Shown piece after piece: positions 35,533 to 48,000 of a stretch of DNA of 64,000 bases. The translations under genes and the position numbers were made by a program. Below the pieces are notes generated by a model. It did no database searches, was not told where the DNA came from, and saw nothing but the letters and a program-made list of their open reading frames with translations. Position 1 is the first letter of the stretch. The number at the start of each line of letters is the position of its first letter. The DNA comes from Costus lasius (lineage: Eukaryota > Streptophyta > Magnoliopsida > Zingiberales > Costaceae), in the NCBI GenBank assembly GCA_027563935.2, contig CM050454.1, positions 22,875,501 to 22,939,500 on the forward strand. The letters run 5' to 3'.

Positions 35533-36589
35533 TGAAAGTTCCCTAAAGGGGGCGAAACCCTAAACATGCGCATATAAAACTTGCATGGGCGGAATCATAG
35601 GATTTCTAGGATCGCATGTATGTCATATAATCAACTTAAAGAACAAGTATAGATCAAGTTAAGATCATACCAATGCCATTTCTTGGATGGCGTCTTGGAA
35701 GCAGAGAACGATGCGGCTCTCCTCCAAAGTGTGCGCACACAAGATGAGAGAAGCTTCTCCTTGTCGTTCCTTGTGCTAGCAAGGATCTCCAAGTCTCCTG
35801 ATCGAGTGAAGGGAAGAGATCTCTTGGCTTTCTTCTCTTCTCCTTTGCGTGAAGACTCCCACACGAGAGAGAGGCGTCGAGAGGTGAAGAGGCGAGAATA
35901 GGGGCGATCCCTCGAACGTGAGGCGTGCTCCCCATTTTGGAAAACCAACTTCCAAAAATAGCAAGCCACTACTTCAACGCAAGATGCGTTTACCCCAATC
36001 GCAACTTCCTCCCTTGACTTGAACCATGCGCTCACACTAAGTGAACCGGTTCAATTACATTTGGTTCACAGACCAAATTAAACCAAGCATTGGTCTAGAT
36101 CATATTAAACCATAAGGCTCAAGATCTAACCGTTCATCTCTTGATATTGAACTACCTCAAAACAATGCCAATCATCATTTAGAAACAGAAGTGATCTCAA
36201 GTCAGAGGAAATATGCCACTTGTTTGCATATAAGGATTATTCACATTGTGAGAAGCAATTGAATATCCTAAGTAGGGTCTGTCCAGTACATCCAATGTAC
36301 CCATGAGTCTACATCTTATTCCATGCTCGAAGCATCCTATAAGATTAGAACACATATTAGTCTCAATCATATCAAGGCTGTCTCATGTTCACCAAGATAT
36401 CTCGACTAAGGACAATACTGCATGTCAGCCAAGCTGAACAGCATTGAGACATTATTCAGAAGTATACATATTGCAGCAGATGATGTAACAACCTGAATAA
36501 CAACCATTGCCTTTATAAACATAGAGTTTATACATGATACTGAAAGAATCCCAAGGCCTCAAACATTAGCCTTAAGGCATACCCCAACA
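35533..36589 (-). repeat. 5' LTR of C with a 606-bp deletion (1,057 bp)
   Basis: Matches the 3' LTR except that 28783-29388 is missing; the joint at about 36141-36146 shares TGAT with both deletion edges. One further G is missing near 36577. Confidence 0.9.
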
Positions 36590-36594
36590 TCATC

Positions 36595-37065
36595 AGCTTG
36601 GGATAAATCTTGCGCGAAAGCGAGGATTTATCTCTGCATGGTTGTCTGCACGAAAGTGAGATAATCCCCTTATGAAGTAAATTAAGTATTTATCAAATTA
36701 GAATTTGATTGATGAACATCCTTATATATCTAGTCATGAAAATCAAGGTGGATGAAACCCTAGTACCATATTTATCTCTCTGATTTACTTTACACTCTTT
36801 CCGTTGATTATTGCATCATATTCGGTTTACTTAGCTAGCGAGAATACAACTATTTGGTACTTAACAACAAGGTCTCTGTGGGATCGATATTTTCTTTATT
36901 ACTTTGAGTATCCGTGCACTTGTGGACACTACAAGTTAGGGACAACAAGTTTTTGGAGCCGTGCCAGGGAGTGACAATAGCCCTGTACGCCAATAACTTG
37001 GGACGCGACCCCTGAAATGAGTCTACCTGCTTGTATTTAAAAGTGTGTCCTTTCGGATCACAACA
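36595..37065 (+). mobile_element. G2, piece after C
   Basis: Resumes G2's LTR, reaching CCGTGCACTTGTGGACACTAC and ending about 36947, then GTTTTTGGAGCCGTGCCAGGG (36949-36969, a decayed Asp-type primer site) and a short tail to 37065. Confidence 0.6.
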
Positions 37066-37070
37066 GTCGG

Positions 37071-37601
37071 CAACCGGTGTCTCAACTCGACGTGTTTCCA
37101 GCTTGTGTTCCCTGCGTTATAAGAAGCAAAACCCACCTTTCCGGTGGGTCAGATTCGCCTGTTTCTTTGTGTTTTCATTGCATTCCTTCGATGTGGTTTT
37201 CTTCGATCCTTCACCTCTAGCCATCCGCCATTGGAGGCGTGGTCAGATATCTTGTTCTTGGTTTGTTTCACCTTCATAGACGCGCGAGCTAAACCGTGAG
37301 GCACCGCAATCCCCAATGCGAGCTACGCTTAAATGTGCTAAGTGAGTTGCAGAAAATTGCTAAAATTGCTATGAGGTTAGTGCGCTGCATTATTTTAGTT
37401 GGGTGTCGTTCTCTTCATTCGCATTCGTGTTGCCCTAATCGAACTCGTCGCTGTTTCGTCGTGCTTGCTACCGGATTCCCTGCACTTTTCCGATGCGTTT
37501 TCTCTTCCCTCGTCTCACGACCCTCTCCCGTTTTTATTGCGCATTGTGTAAAACCCTAGAGTACGGCTTAAGGACCCCCTCACCTATTAGTTGCTGCATC
37601 A
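37071..37601 (+). repeat. 5' LTR of G3, second piece
   Basis: Continues the chromovirus LTR after the GTCGG duplication, including CCTTTCCGGTGGGTCAG, and ends GTTGCTGCATCA. Together with 25331-26505 it gives about 1.7 kb. Confidence 0.75.
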
Positions 37602-37617
37602 ATTCTGGTATTAGAGG
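37602..37617 (+). promoter_or_regulatory. Primer binding site of G3
   Basis: ATTCTGGTATTAGAGG, an initiator-Met-type site with mismatches, directly after the LTR. Confidence 0.65.
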
Positions 37618-37732
37618 AAGTTGCGCATTCGATTCTTATCGTTCGCATGATCCCTAACCATTGCATTGCATAATTCTCCATCCTTTCGGTGTTTTCAGCA
37701 TTTTACCTTAGTCGTGTCCCCCTTATTTGTGC

Positions 37733-40700
37733 ATGGTGACTACGCGGTCACAAATTATGTCGTCCCAATCCCCGGAAACCATCCCTGAATCCGAAGAGTC
37801 AATCCAGCCTTCGGAAGGGGCTAATTCCCATCTAGGATCTATGGCTGCGCTTGAGGCGCGAATCGACGCAAAGCTTGAGGCGTTGTCCGCACGAGTGGAC
37901 GCCCAACAAGCAAGCACCCATGCTAGGGTCCAACAGATTTTGGCTCGAATCCAACACCTTGTTAGTCGCCCCGGGCCCACGGAGCATGAGCGCCTGACTT
38001 CGGTGAACCCTCCGGTGTCCATAAACCCAGCCCCCACTAGAGAGTTGCCTCCGTTGGACGCGCCCACCCGGCGACGTGTCCAGGAGGAGGAATGGGGCCG
38101 CACACGGCCGTACGAAGCCCTTAGGGATCCTATCCCCAGTGATGACCCGCTTGATGATGATGATGTTTGGGCCGCACAAGGTCCTCAGCCCGATGGGCAT
38201 TTCGGCCATGCTTGGGCCGCGCCCCGTACCCCGCTGCCCAAGCCCGTGTCGAGCGTCCTCGGACGGATGACAACTTCCATCGTTATATTCGACATACCCC
38301 CGCCCCTTTCAAGGGTGGTCTTGACCCCACCGAGTTTCTTGACTGGGTAGCTTCCGTTAATGCACACTTCGACCTTTCCCGTGTTAGGTATGTGCGCACC
38401 TTGCTTGAAGGGCCTACACGTTTACATTGGGAAAACGTGGAGCGCCTAAACGCGCAGCCAGCTCTTCCCTCGATCACCGAGTGGGTGGAGATGCGATATC
38501 GCCTCCGTGAGCGCTACGTCCCCGTTGCATATAGGTAGCGTCTCCTTGACCAGTATAGTAGCCTACACCAAGGCTCGAGCACCGTAGAGGAGTATCGTCT
38601 CACCTTCGAGACGCTTCAACTCCGTTGCAACCTACAAGAGGACCCTGAGTTGTCATTGTCCATGTTTAGGAATGGGCTCCGTGCCGACATCCGCTGAGCC
38701 TTGCCTACGTATGGCTCAGAGACCTTTGACCAAACCTTGCAGTGTGCTCGTGACATTGAGCAAGACCTTGGCGCCGCTGCAAGGCACAGCGATTTTGGCC
38801 CCCATATGGGCAGTCCCCCACAGCCCCACCCGCGACTTGAGCGTCCGGAGCTTCGTCCAGACCCGCGACCCGCGCCCCCGACCCATCAGCCCCCTAGGCA
38901 GTGCACACACTTGAGGCTTTGCCTTCTCGGCCCACTTGGGAGGAGAAGGGCAAGGCCCCAGCAGTCAGAACCCCTGGCCATATCACCTTCTACAATTGTT
39001 TGGAGCCGGGTCATATGTCGCGTGAGTGTCCCAAGAAAATCGCTCGAGCCGACGCCGGTCCAGCCCGCATCGCTACCATAACCCCCACTGAGCACAACGT
39101 CTAGGCTGAGTGCTACACAAGTGGCGAACAATCGGGTCCGTCCACACTTGTCGTCCGCTACAACCTTGTGCAGCCCACGCCTACCGAGGATTGGAGACGC
39201 TCGGGCATTTTTACGACTTACATTAAGTGCAATGGGTAGTCGTGTAAGATCATCATTGATGGTGGTAGTAGCTTGAATGTGGTCTCTCGGACCGTGGTCA
39301 CACGTTTCGGCCTTCCCCTTGAGCTCCACCCGAGACCTTACTCTATCGCATGGGTTGATACCACGAGCCTTCCGGTCACACATCAATGCTAGGTACCCAT
39401 CACATTTGGGAACTATCCTGAGAAGGTATTGTGCAATGTTGCGACTATGGACGTCGCCCATGTCTTCCTTGGCCGCCCATGGTTGTACGATAGAGACGTA
39501 GTCCACTATGGCCAGTCGAACACTTATGTGTTCGACCACGATGAGCAGAAGATCCGTCTGATCCCAGGTCTGCCCAAGGAGCTTCGTGCGTCCACCTCTA
39601 AGGGCCTGATTACACCCTCGGCACCTGCCCCTCCACATTCCCCCATGGTCTCCCTCATGCGCACCCCCACATTGGTTCGCGAGGCTCATGCGGCCAAGAC
39701 TGTCTACGCGCTCATGGTGCGCGAAGTGCAGGATCCTATCCCTTGTCGTGATCTAGTGGCTCCTGTTGAGGTGTCCGCCCTCCTTGTTGAGTTTGGTGAT
39801 ATCAGCCCCGAGGATTTGCCTCATGGCCTTCCCCCGGAAAGGGAAATTCAGCACGCAATTGACCTCATCCCAGTAGCACCCCTCCCTAACTTGCCTCATC
39901 ATCACCTTAACCCCTCAGAGCACGCTGAGTTGCAGCGTCAAGTGGATGATCTCCTCACTAAGGGGTACATCTGCGAAAGTCTCAATCCGTGCGCCGTTCC
40001 CAGGCTTCTCATGCCCAAAAAGGATGGGTCGTGGCGCATGTGTGTCGATAGCCGCGCCATCAATAGGATCACCGTCAAGTATAGGTTTTCCCATTCCACG
40101 GCTTGACGACATGCTGGATTTGATCTCCGGCACGTCTTGGTTTTCCAAGCTCGACCTCCGGAGTGGATACCACCAGGTCCGCATATGCGAGGGCGATGAG
40201 TGGAAGACCGCGTTCAAGACCAAGGACGGTCTTTACGAATGGCTTATCATGCCATTCGGGTTGTCCAATGCCCCGTCTACGTTTATGCGCTTGATGAGTC
40301 AAGTCCTCAGGCCATACATGGGCATGTTTTTGGTCGTCTACTTCGATGACATTCTGATGTTTGGTCGGACCCGCGATGAACACTTGGAGCATCTTCGCTC
40401 CACTTTTGAGCTCCTGCGCAAGGAGCACCTCTTCCTTAACACGAAGAAGTGTGCCTTCCTGACCAATAGCGTGTATTTTCTCGAGTATATCGTGTCCGAC
40501 CATGGGTTGTCCGTTGACCCTGTGAAGGTGGAGGCCATCCGGCATTGGCCTGAGCCTCGCACTGTGACTGAGGTCCATAGTTTCTTGGGTCTTGCGGGCT
40601 TTTACCACCGGTTCATCCGTGGGTTCAGCATGATTGCCACCCCCTTAACCCAGCATCTCTCTAAGGACGAGTTTGAGTGGACCCCTGCCACTCAATGAGC

Positions 40701-40867
40701 TTTCGACGCACTTAAGGATGCCTTGACCACCCGCCCCTGTCCTGCGCCTCCCTGACTTTTCGATGGTCTTCGAGGTTGCGTGTGATGCATCCGGTTCCGG
40801 CATCGGAGGTTCCCTTAGTCAGGAAGGCCATCCTGTGGCCTTCTTTAGAGAAAAACTGAACGCGGTT
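37733..40867 (+). pseudogene. Chromovirus-like gag-pro-RT-RNase H, truncated
   Basis: Gag from MVTTRSQIMSSQSP (37733) through FKGGLDPTEFLDWV (about 38310) with stops at 38536 and 38696. The zinc knuckle is degraded (FYNCLEPGHMSREC, first Cys lost). Protease core IDGGSSLNVVS (39255) lies after an in-frame stop. RT begins near 39780 (EFGDISPEDLPHGLPPEREIQHAIDL), shifts frame at about 40085 by one extra T, and continues through [21 protein letters not shown] and VVYFDDIL (about 40340). TGA at 40696-40698 and a further shift precede RNase H start [12 protein letters not shown] (about 40778). Ends at 40867 where T2 begins; integrase is absent. Confidence 0.85.
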
Positions 40868-43391
40868 TGATAGCGATCCGCAAGTGCACGGATTTATCGA
40901 AGTAATAAAAAGATATCATTCCCGACGAGGACTACGTAGCTAAGTACTGACTTCTTGATATGTTTGAATTTAGGCGGAATCAATATTTGGTTGTTCTAAC
41001 TTCCAAGCACGACACAAACTCAGAACAGCTTTTTAAAGGGCTTGAATTCTAAAGCATCGGGAATTCATTGGTTCGCCACACTGATAAACATGAATCATGT
41101 AAAAATAGCTCAGTCAATAAACTTATATATCCTGAAAGGTACTTTTCCTAAGGTACATATCACTTCCTCCCGGAGCATGATACAGTATCTAATTAGATTA
41201 ACTCCCTACTCTCGTGACAGTTAACCTAACTAGATCCCTTGAGTTATGTGAAAAGTAGGTTAATTCCTTCAAACGAATCTGAACTACTCTCGTGATCGGA
41301 TTCGTAGGTTTAATCGAAATAGATCGGACGTTAGCGATTCACCTCCTGGTCCTTCTCACAATGTCTAAGACATAAAGTTACTTGGTCAGGGTAATTTATA
41401 GGATATGTGCAATTTCAATCAATTCAGGAAGATAAAATTATATTAAAAGAGCAAAAGTATAAATCAATCCATGAAAATCAGTGGGTTGCGTCCAATCAAT
41501 CCCGAAAAGGTATCTACTCGTTCACATTGTCAAAAGAATACATGTTTTTGATGAACAAGAAAGATCTCATAAGAATCGCAAAGAAATCACAAAAAGGATG
41601 ATGAAACCGCCTTCTCCTCAGTTTGGAGATGAGGATTGATGGATCAATCGTCGAAATTATGTGAAATCTCACCGGAATATGCTTCGAAATCAAGTCGTCG
41701 CCCTTGTCGCCGTTGCCGCTCATGTTCGTCTACTTCGAAGCTCCTTAACCCTCCAAAAATCTCATCTTTTATAGTTGGACCGGTTTAGAACTCATGATGT
41801 AGGGGGGAAGCGTGGAGTAAAACTACTGATGTAAAATTCAGTTATTTATTTTTTTTGAATTTTCAGAAAGCAGCATATTCATGAAAGCAGCTAGAATTCT
41901 AGGAGTTCAGAAAATTATTATTTAGCAAATGTGGCAATGTCATAGAGGGGTTCCAATCATTCAATATTCAAACTAAATGAACTGCATTGTAGAACTAAAT
42001 TAGTTCTTTGCATGCGTATCAAAATGGAGAGTAGACTCCTACTCGAGCATATAGATTTAGTGCAACCAATATAGCTATTTAGATTGGTAAATTAACATAG
42101 CACAGAAATGTTTCAGATTTGCAAATTTTACAATGCCTGCTAGATTGAACTGTTGAACCTGGGCTTGCATCAACTAGTCTAAATGAAAGTACAAGGTGTG
42201 TGCTTCATTATCTAACCAAAGTTCAGGATACTTGTTGCACCAATTGCTTAGAGCACCTGCACAAATAACACTATTCAGATTAGTTGTGAAAACGAATGCA
42301 GGAGTTAAATCATTCACCAAAGGTTGCTATGTCTTGTAGCATGTTCTGGTCCATCTGGATTCGTCGCAACTGATTGGAATGATAGAAGATGTTCTGGTCT
42401 TTCTATTAGTTCCAAGGATCAGAATTTTTGTTGCGCTGATTGCTTAAGATACCTGCAAGAAGAAGCTTATTCAGATTAGAAGTAGCATAACACGAAACAG
42501 TAGACACGGGAAATTCTGGGAAACAGGGGAAATGGCGTAAGGGGCGGAAGTCGTCGGCGTTCGTCCGGTAGTGTACGACCGCCGAACCTGTTACGACTGG
42601 GGGTCCGTATGTTCATGGCGAAGAGTTGGCTGGAGTTTGGAGACAAGCGGTGGCTGGCCGGAGGAGAACCATGATGAGGAGCAGATCGAGGCCGGAATCT
42701 GGAGAAACAGGGGGAAACACGAGCGCCGAGCGGAGTTGGTCGGCGTTCGTCCGGTGGCCGACGATCGCCGGACCTGTTATGATGGGAGGTCCCTCTGACT
42801 ATGGCGAAGTGGTGGCCGGAGTTTGGCAGGTGGATGGTGGCTGATCAGAGGAGAATCGTGCGGAAGAGTCGTGCTGGGCGGGAGCTCGGCGGAAACAGGG
42901 GATGTGCGTGAGTGGAAGGGGCGGTCGCCGTTCGCCGGATGGTGGACAAAATCTAAACCTGCTACAAGTGGAAGTTGTTATCATAGATGAGAGGACGTGG
43001 CCAGAATTTGGGGGTGAAAGATGGCCGGACGGAGTAGATCGACGATGAAAGGCGGATCTGAGGCGGAAGCCGGGCGGAAACAGGGGGTTTGGATTCGACC
43101 GTTCGATTCCGGCGATCGGAGAGGCAGATGGACGGATGCCGGCGGCTGGAGGTTGCTCAGGGGTAGGGACGATGGTGGCCGAAATCTTGTAGAGATCCGG
43201 CCGGTGGATGGTCGGCGGTGAGGTGACGAGTTTCTGGAAATTCTGGAAACTCGGAATATGTGGTTGTTTGATTTGGTTTCGTGAGGAAGAAGCTTGTAGA
43301 GAAGAAGGGAAGAGGGAGGGACTCAGCCCTAGAAGGAGGAGAAGAGAAAACTAGGTGACAAGCACCTCAGAGAAGGAAGAAGGAGACATCC
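40868..43391 (-). repeat. 3' LTR of T2, left piece
   Basis: The sense end ...GTGCACTTGCGGATCGCTATCA and the 41400-41760 segment (sense: GAGATTTTTGGAGGGTTAAGG...) resemble R/U5 of Tat/Athila LTRs. Beyond about 41830 the sequence changes character: two similar segments near 42220-42290 and 42430-42490, then GC-rich repeats. With 61556-62848 this gives an LTR near 3.8 kb, large enough to suspect an additional unrecognised insertion. Ends with CATCC (43387-43391), D's duplication. Confidence 0.5.
42540..43000. repeat. About 185-bp GC-rich imperfect tandem repeats
   Basis: GTCGGCGTTCGTCCGG recurs at 42553 and 42739, and as GTCGCCGTTCGCCGG at 42924, with shared flanks (GCGGAAACAGGGG, ATGGCGAAG, GGCCGGAGTTTGG). 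Three units are visible. Overlapping ORFs here are not recognisable proteins. Confidence 0.7.
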
Positions 43392-45063
43392 TGCAGGGAA
43401 CCCCTTTCATGAGGGGTGCGAAACCCTAAAGTGGCGCAACATGATAGGCAGCGGATTCAAGGGTCGAAGAGCATGCATTATATGATCAACTTTCGAAAAC
43501 ATGAATAGAGAAGATGCGATTCATACCATAGCCATTTCAAGATGGCGCCTTGGAAGCAAGAGAACAACGAAGGTCTCCTCCAAATCGTCACACACAAGAT
43601 GAGCGACGGCTTGCTTCTTGTCGTCCCTTGTGCTAGCAAGGATCATCCAAGATGTCTCTGATCGAAAGGAAAGGGATGGAGATATTGATCTCTCTTGGCC
43701 GAATCTTCCTCTATGCTTCAAGTTGTCGCCGCACACCAAAAGGTGTCAAGAGGAATGAGTTTGAGTGACGAGAATAGAGAACCCTCTATTCGAACGTGAG
43801 CCATCTCCAAGTGGAGATCATGGTTACTAAAAATAGCAACCACTCATCGCTCCAATGTTCACGCCAAGTGAACATGTCGCCACGCCTTGAACCATGCGCT
43901 CATTTCATGAGCTGGTTCAATTTGGTTCGGTTTAAGAACCAATCAAGCCAAGCAATCAAGTCTAGATCTCAAATAAACCCTAACGCTCCAGATCTAACCG
44001 TTGATCTCTTGATGCTTCTAATCTCACCGATCTAGCATCTATTCTCTCGATCGAAGCTTACCGATCTCAAGCCCTAATCAATCAAACATGATCAGACCAG
44101 ATCTCACTTACAATCAGAGATCAAATCCCTTTAAACTGAACTTAAACAATTCAGTCCACACGATCTGACTTAAGTAAGCCATATCATCAAATTGTGCGAC
44201 CCTGAGGGTTTCCTTTAAATGTCGGTAACGATAACTTACGTCATCACGATCAGTGAGGGGTATCTAGCAACACATCACTGTCTCCCGATATAAAGAAAAG
44301 AGTCTTCCAAGACTACACCCAAAAACAGCACAAGTGTGAATCAACTCACTAGGCATGCATATTTCCTTTGCCACTGGATGTTCTTATTGGACAAGCGTGT
44401 CAAGCTTGTAACTCCAATATGACGAGCATGATTAGAACAGATGAACACTGTCACCTGGGTATGGCCATACTCTTTTCTCAATCATCTCATCCAGGGGGCC
44501 CTTTAGAACATCGCACTCCTTAAACAAGGAGACGGCAATCCTATGTCTATCACTAGTGCCCTAACATGACTCAAGCTCACCATCCAAGATAGTCTATAAT
44601 CATTATGTTTCAAATGATATTGAACTACCTCAAAACAATGACAATCATCATTTAGAAAACACAAGTGATCTCAAGTCAGAGGAAATGTGCCACTTGTTAC
44701 AATCAAGGAATATTCACATTGTGACAAGCAACTGAATATCCTAGTAGGGTCTGTCCAGTACATCCAATGTACCCATGAGTCTACATCTTATTCCATGCTC
44801 GAAGCATCCTATAAGATTAGAACACATATTAGTCTCAATCATATCAAGGCTGTCTCATGTTCACCAAGATATATCGACTAAGGACTTAACTGCATGTCAG
44901 CCTAGCTGAACAGCTTTGAGACATTATTCAGAAGTACACTTATTACAGCAGACAAGGTAACAACCTGAATAATAACCATGCCTTTATAAACATAAGAGTT
45001 TATTACATGACACTGTTACAATCCCAAGGCCTCAAACATTAGGCTTAAGGGCATACCCCAACA
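43392..45063 (-). repeat. 3' LTR of D (1,672 bp)
   Basis: Plus strand TGCAGGGAACCCC...CATACCCCAACA. The half from 44217 rightward is identical to 60704-61550; the left half differs at 7 positions from 50780-51604. Confidence 0.95.
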
Positions 45064-45080
45064 ATCTCCCACTTGCACTT
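45064..45080 (-). other. Polypurine tract of D
   Basis: Minus strand AAGTGCAAGTGGGAGAT adjoining the 3' LTR. Confidence 0.85.
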
Positions 45081-45083
45081 AAT

Positions 45084-48000
45084 CTAATGGTTGAGAAATC
45101 TCAAACCCATATTATTACAGTGCTTCTCATGCTTCTGCTGCGCCAGAGGCTTAGTAAGCGGGTCTGCCAGATTGTCATCTGTATGAACCTTGCAAACTTT
45201 GATCTCGCCACGATCTATGATCTCCCTGATCAAATGAAACCGTCTCTGTATGTGCTTGGACTTCTGGTGCGACCGTGGTTCCTTTGCCTGTGCGATTGCT
45301 CCAGTGTTATCACAGAAGATAACCAAAGGATCTGCACTCGAAGGAACAACACCAAGTTCTCTCACGAACTTACAAATCCACACTGCCTCCTTGGATGCTT
45401 CCGAGGCTGCAACATACTCGGCTTCTGTTGTGGAATCAGCAACAGTTGACTGTTTGAAACTCTTCCACACCACTGCTCCACCATTCAAGCTAAAAACATA
45501 GCCTGATTGCGATCGAAAATCATCCTGGTCCGACTGGAATGAAGCGTCAGTATATCCTTCAATACTGAGTTCTTCCTGACCACCATATATCAAGAACATA
45601 TCTTTGGTCCTCCGCAGATATTTTAAGATGTTCTTGACTGCAATCCAGTGTGCCACTCCCGGATTACTTTGGAACCGACTGGTCACGCTTAACCCGTAAG
45701 CGACGTCTGGGCGAATACACAACATCGCATACATAATGGACCCAATAGCCGAAGCATAAGGCGTATTGTCCATTTCATCTTTCTCAGTCTGTGTTTGTGG
45801 ACACTGACTCTTCGAAAGATTCAGACCATGTCTGACTGGAAGATATCCTCTTTTAGAATTCTCTAAATGAAATCTCTCCAGGACTTTATCGATGTAAGTA
45901 CTCTGGCACAGTCCGAGAAGCCTCTTAGATCTATCCCTGTAGATCTTCACACCTAACACATAGGCTGCTTCTCCAAGATCTTTCATCTGGAAACATTTCC
46001 TTAACCATGCCTTAACCGCATGCATTTCAGGAATGTCATTTCCAATGATCAAGATGTCATTGACGTAGAGGACTAGGAAAGTAATCACGCTCCCACTAAA
46101 CCTCTTATATACACACGGGTCATCTTCGTTCTTGATGAAACCAAATTCAAAGATTGATTCATCAAAACGAATATTCCAGCTTCTTGATGCTTGTTTAAGT
46201 CCATAAATAGACTTCTTTAATTTGCATATTTTATGACGATCTGATGGATTAGTGAAACCTTCTGGTTGTGTCATATACACATCCTCATCCAGATTTCCAT
46301 TCAGGAAAGCTGTCTTCACATCCATCTGCCAGATCTCATAATCGTAATATGCAGCTATCGCGAAAAGAATCCGAATAGACTTAAACATAGCTACTGGTGA
46401 GAAAGTTTCATCATAATCTATCCCGTAGATTTGTTTGAAACCTTTCGCAACTAGCCTGCCTTTATAGGTAACCACGTTACCATCCATGTCAATCTTCTTC
46501 TTGAAGATCCATTTACAGCCTATAGGGATAACTCCCGGAGGCGGATCAACCAAATCCCAGACTTGGTTATCTGACATGGAGTCCATCTCGGCGCGCATAG
46601 CTTCAAGCCATCTTGCTGACTCCGGTCCACTGACCGCATCCGCATAAGTGAGGGGTTCATCATGATCAATGATGTAGACTCCGTCATAGCACTCAGGCTG
46701 TCGACGAATCCTTCCCGATCTTCGCGGTTCCCATGATATCTGAGCCTCAGGTTGTTCAATAACCTGTTCAACCGGCTCAGGCTCATCCAACTGTACTTGA
46801 GCACTTTGTCCTTCTTCTGGATTCTCATCCAGCTTTATTTCTCTCCCACTGGCCTCTTGCAGAAGAGACTCCTTCTCAAGAAATATGGCCGTCCGAGCAA
46901 CAAAAACCTTGTTCTCTTTGGGATCGTAGAAATAATAACCCTTAGTTTCCTTAGGGTAACCGACAAAGATGCATTTGTCAGATCTGCTCTCTAGTTTCCC
47001 AGAGGCGAGCTTTTTGACATAAGCCTCGCAACCCCAGATCCTGATAAATGTCAAGCTCGGCTGTTTCCCATACCATAACTCATATGGAGTCTTAGAAACG
47101 GCCTTGGATGGCACTCGGTTTAGTACCTTTGCAGCTGTTTCCAGTGCAAAACCCCAAAAGGAATATGGAAGAGTAACCTGACTCATCATAGAACGAACCA
47201 TATCAAGTAACGTTCTATTTCTCCTCTCGGACACACCATTCCATTGCGGTGTTCCTGGTGGAGTGAGCTGTGAGATAATCCCACACTCCTTCAGATAGTC
47301 AGTAAACTCATGACTTAGGTATTCTCCACCTCGATCAGAACGAAGTGCCTTGATATTTCGGCCTAGCTGATTCTGTACTTCATTCTTGAACTCTTTGAAC
47401 TTGTCAAAAGATTCACTTTTATGTCTCATTAAATAGACATACCCATATCTTCTGAAATCATCAGTAAAGGTAATGAAGTACTGATAGCCACCTCTGGCAT
47501 GTTTACTAAATGGCCCACACACATCACTGTGTATAAGGTCAAGTAAACCTGAAGCCCTTTGACCTTTGTTAGGAAAAGGTGACTTCGTCATTTTGTCCAT
47601 TAAACAAGCCTTGCATGTATCAATCTCCTCATAGGAGAATGATCCCAGCAGTCCATGATCATGCAACCGCTTAATGCGTTTCTTGTTAATATGGCCTAAA
47701 CGACTATGCCATAGCAAGGTGCTGTCATCAGCATACTTGGCTTTCTTATTATCAATATTTTGTATAGAACTCTCCATGTCCAACATGAATAACCCATTGT
47801 TAATTGAACCAGTTGCATAAACAATATTATCTAAAGATAAAACATACTTTGAAATATTGCATTCAAAGGAAAACCCCTTCCTGACAAGAGCAGGAATGGA
47901 GATAATATTCTTAGTAATGCTAGGAACAAAGTAACAATTGTCTAGTTCCAATACAAGTCCAGATGGTAAAGAAATGAAATAGTCTCCTACAGCAACAGCA

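Larger units (their letters stand above)
28170..36589 (-). mobile_element. Angela-like Ty1/copia element C, decayed
   Basis: Complete minus-strand element flanked by TCATC (28165-28169 and 36590-36594). 3' LTR 28170-29833, polypurine tract, gag-pol pseudogene 29854-33746, leader, primer site, shortened 5' LTR 35533-36589. It lies within the LTR of G2. Loss of start codon, two nonsense codons, a frameshift and a mutated primer site make it non-autonomous. Confidence 0.93.
26506..37065 (+). mobile_element. Short Tat/Athila-like insertion G2 (host of copy C)
   Basis: TG...CA block (TGATGACACC at 26506, GGATCACAACA ending 37065) flanked by GTCGG on both sides (26501-26505, 37066-37070). Without C it is about 2.1 kb: an LTR (26506-28169 plus 36595-36947), a degenerate Asp-type primer site (36951-36973) and only about 90 bp more. 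It looks like an LTR plus leader joined to the terminal bases of a second LTR, i.e. an internally deleted element, but a solo LTR with an internal primer-like motif is possible. Confidence 0.65.
25331..40867 (+). mobile_element. Ty3/gypsy chromovirus-like element G3, interrupted and truncated
   Basis: Plus-strand relative of 11148-15030. LTR in two pieces (25331-26505, 37071-37601), primer site 37602, Gag-Pro-RT-RNase H pseudogene 37733-40867. The LTR is split by a 10.6 kb nested block with GTCGG duplications. The element is cut inside RNase H at 40868 by T2. Left junction is with T1; the candidate duplication AGTCA (25326-25330) cannot be checked. Confidence 0.8.

Noticed and set aside
39946..40698. 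Chromovirus RT as a functional gene
   Set aside because: It is one open stretch of a frame-shifted, stop-containing polyprotein that lacks integrase.
42571..43221. GC-rich ORFs as a host gene
   Set aside because: They come from three 185-bp tandem units, open in several frames on both strands, with no conserved domain.
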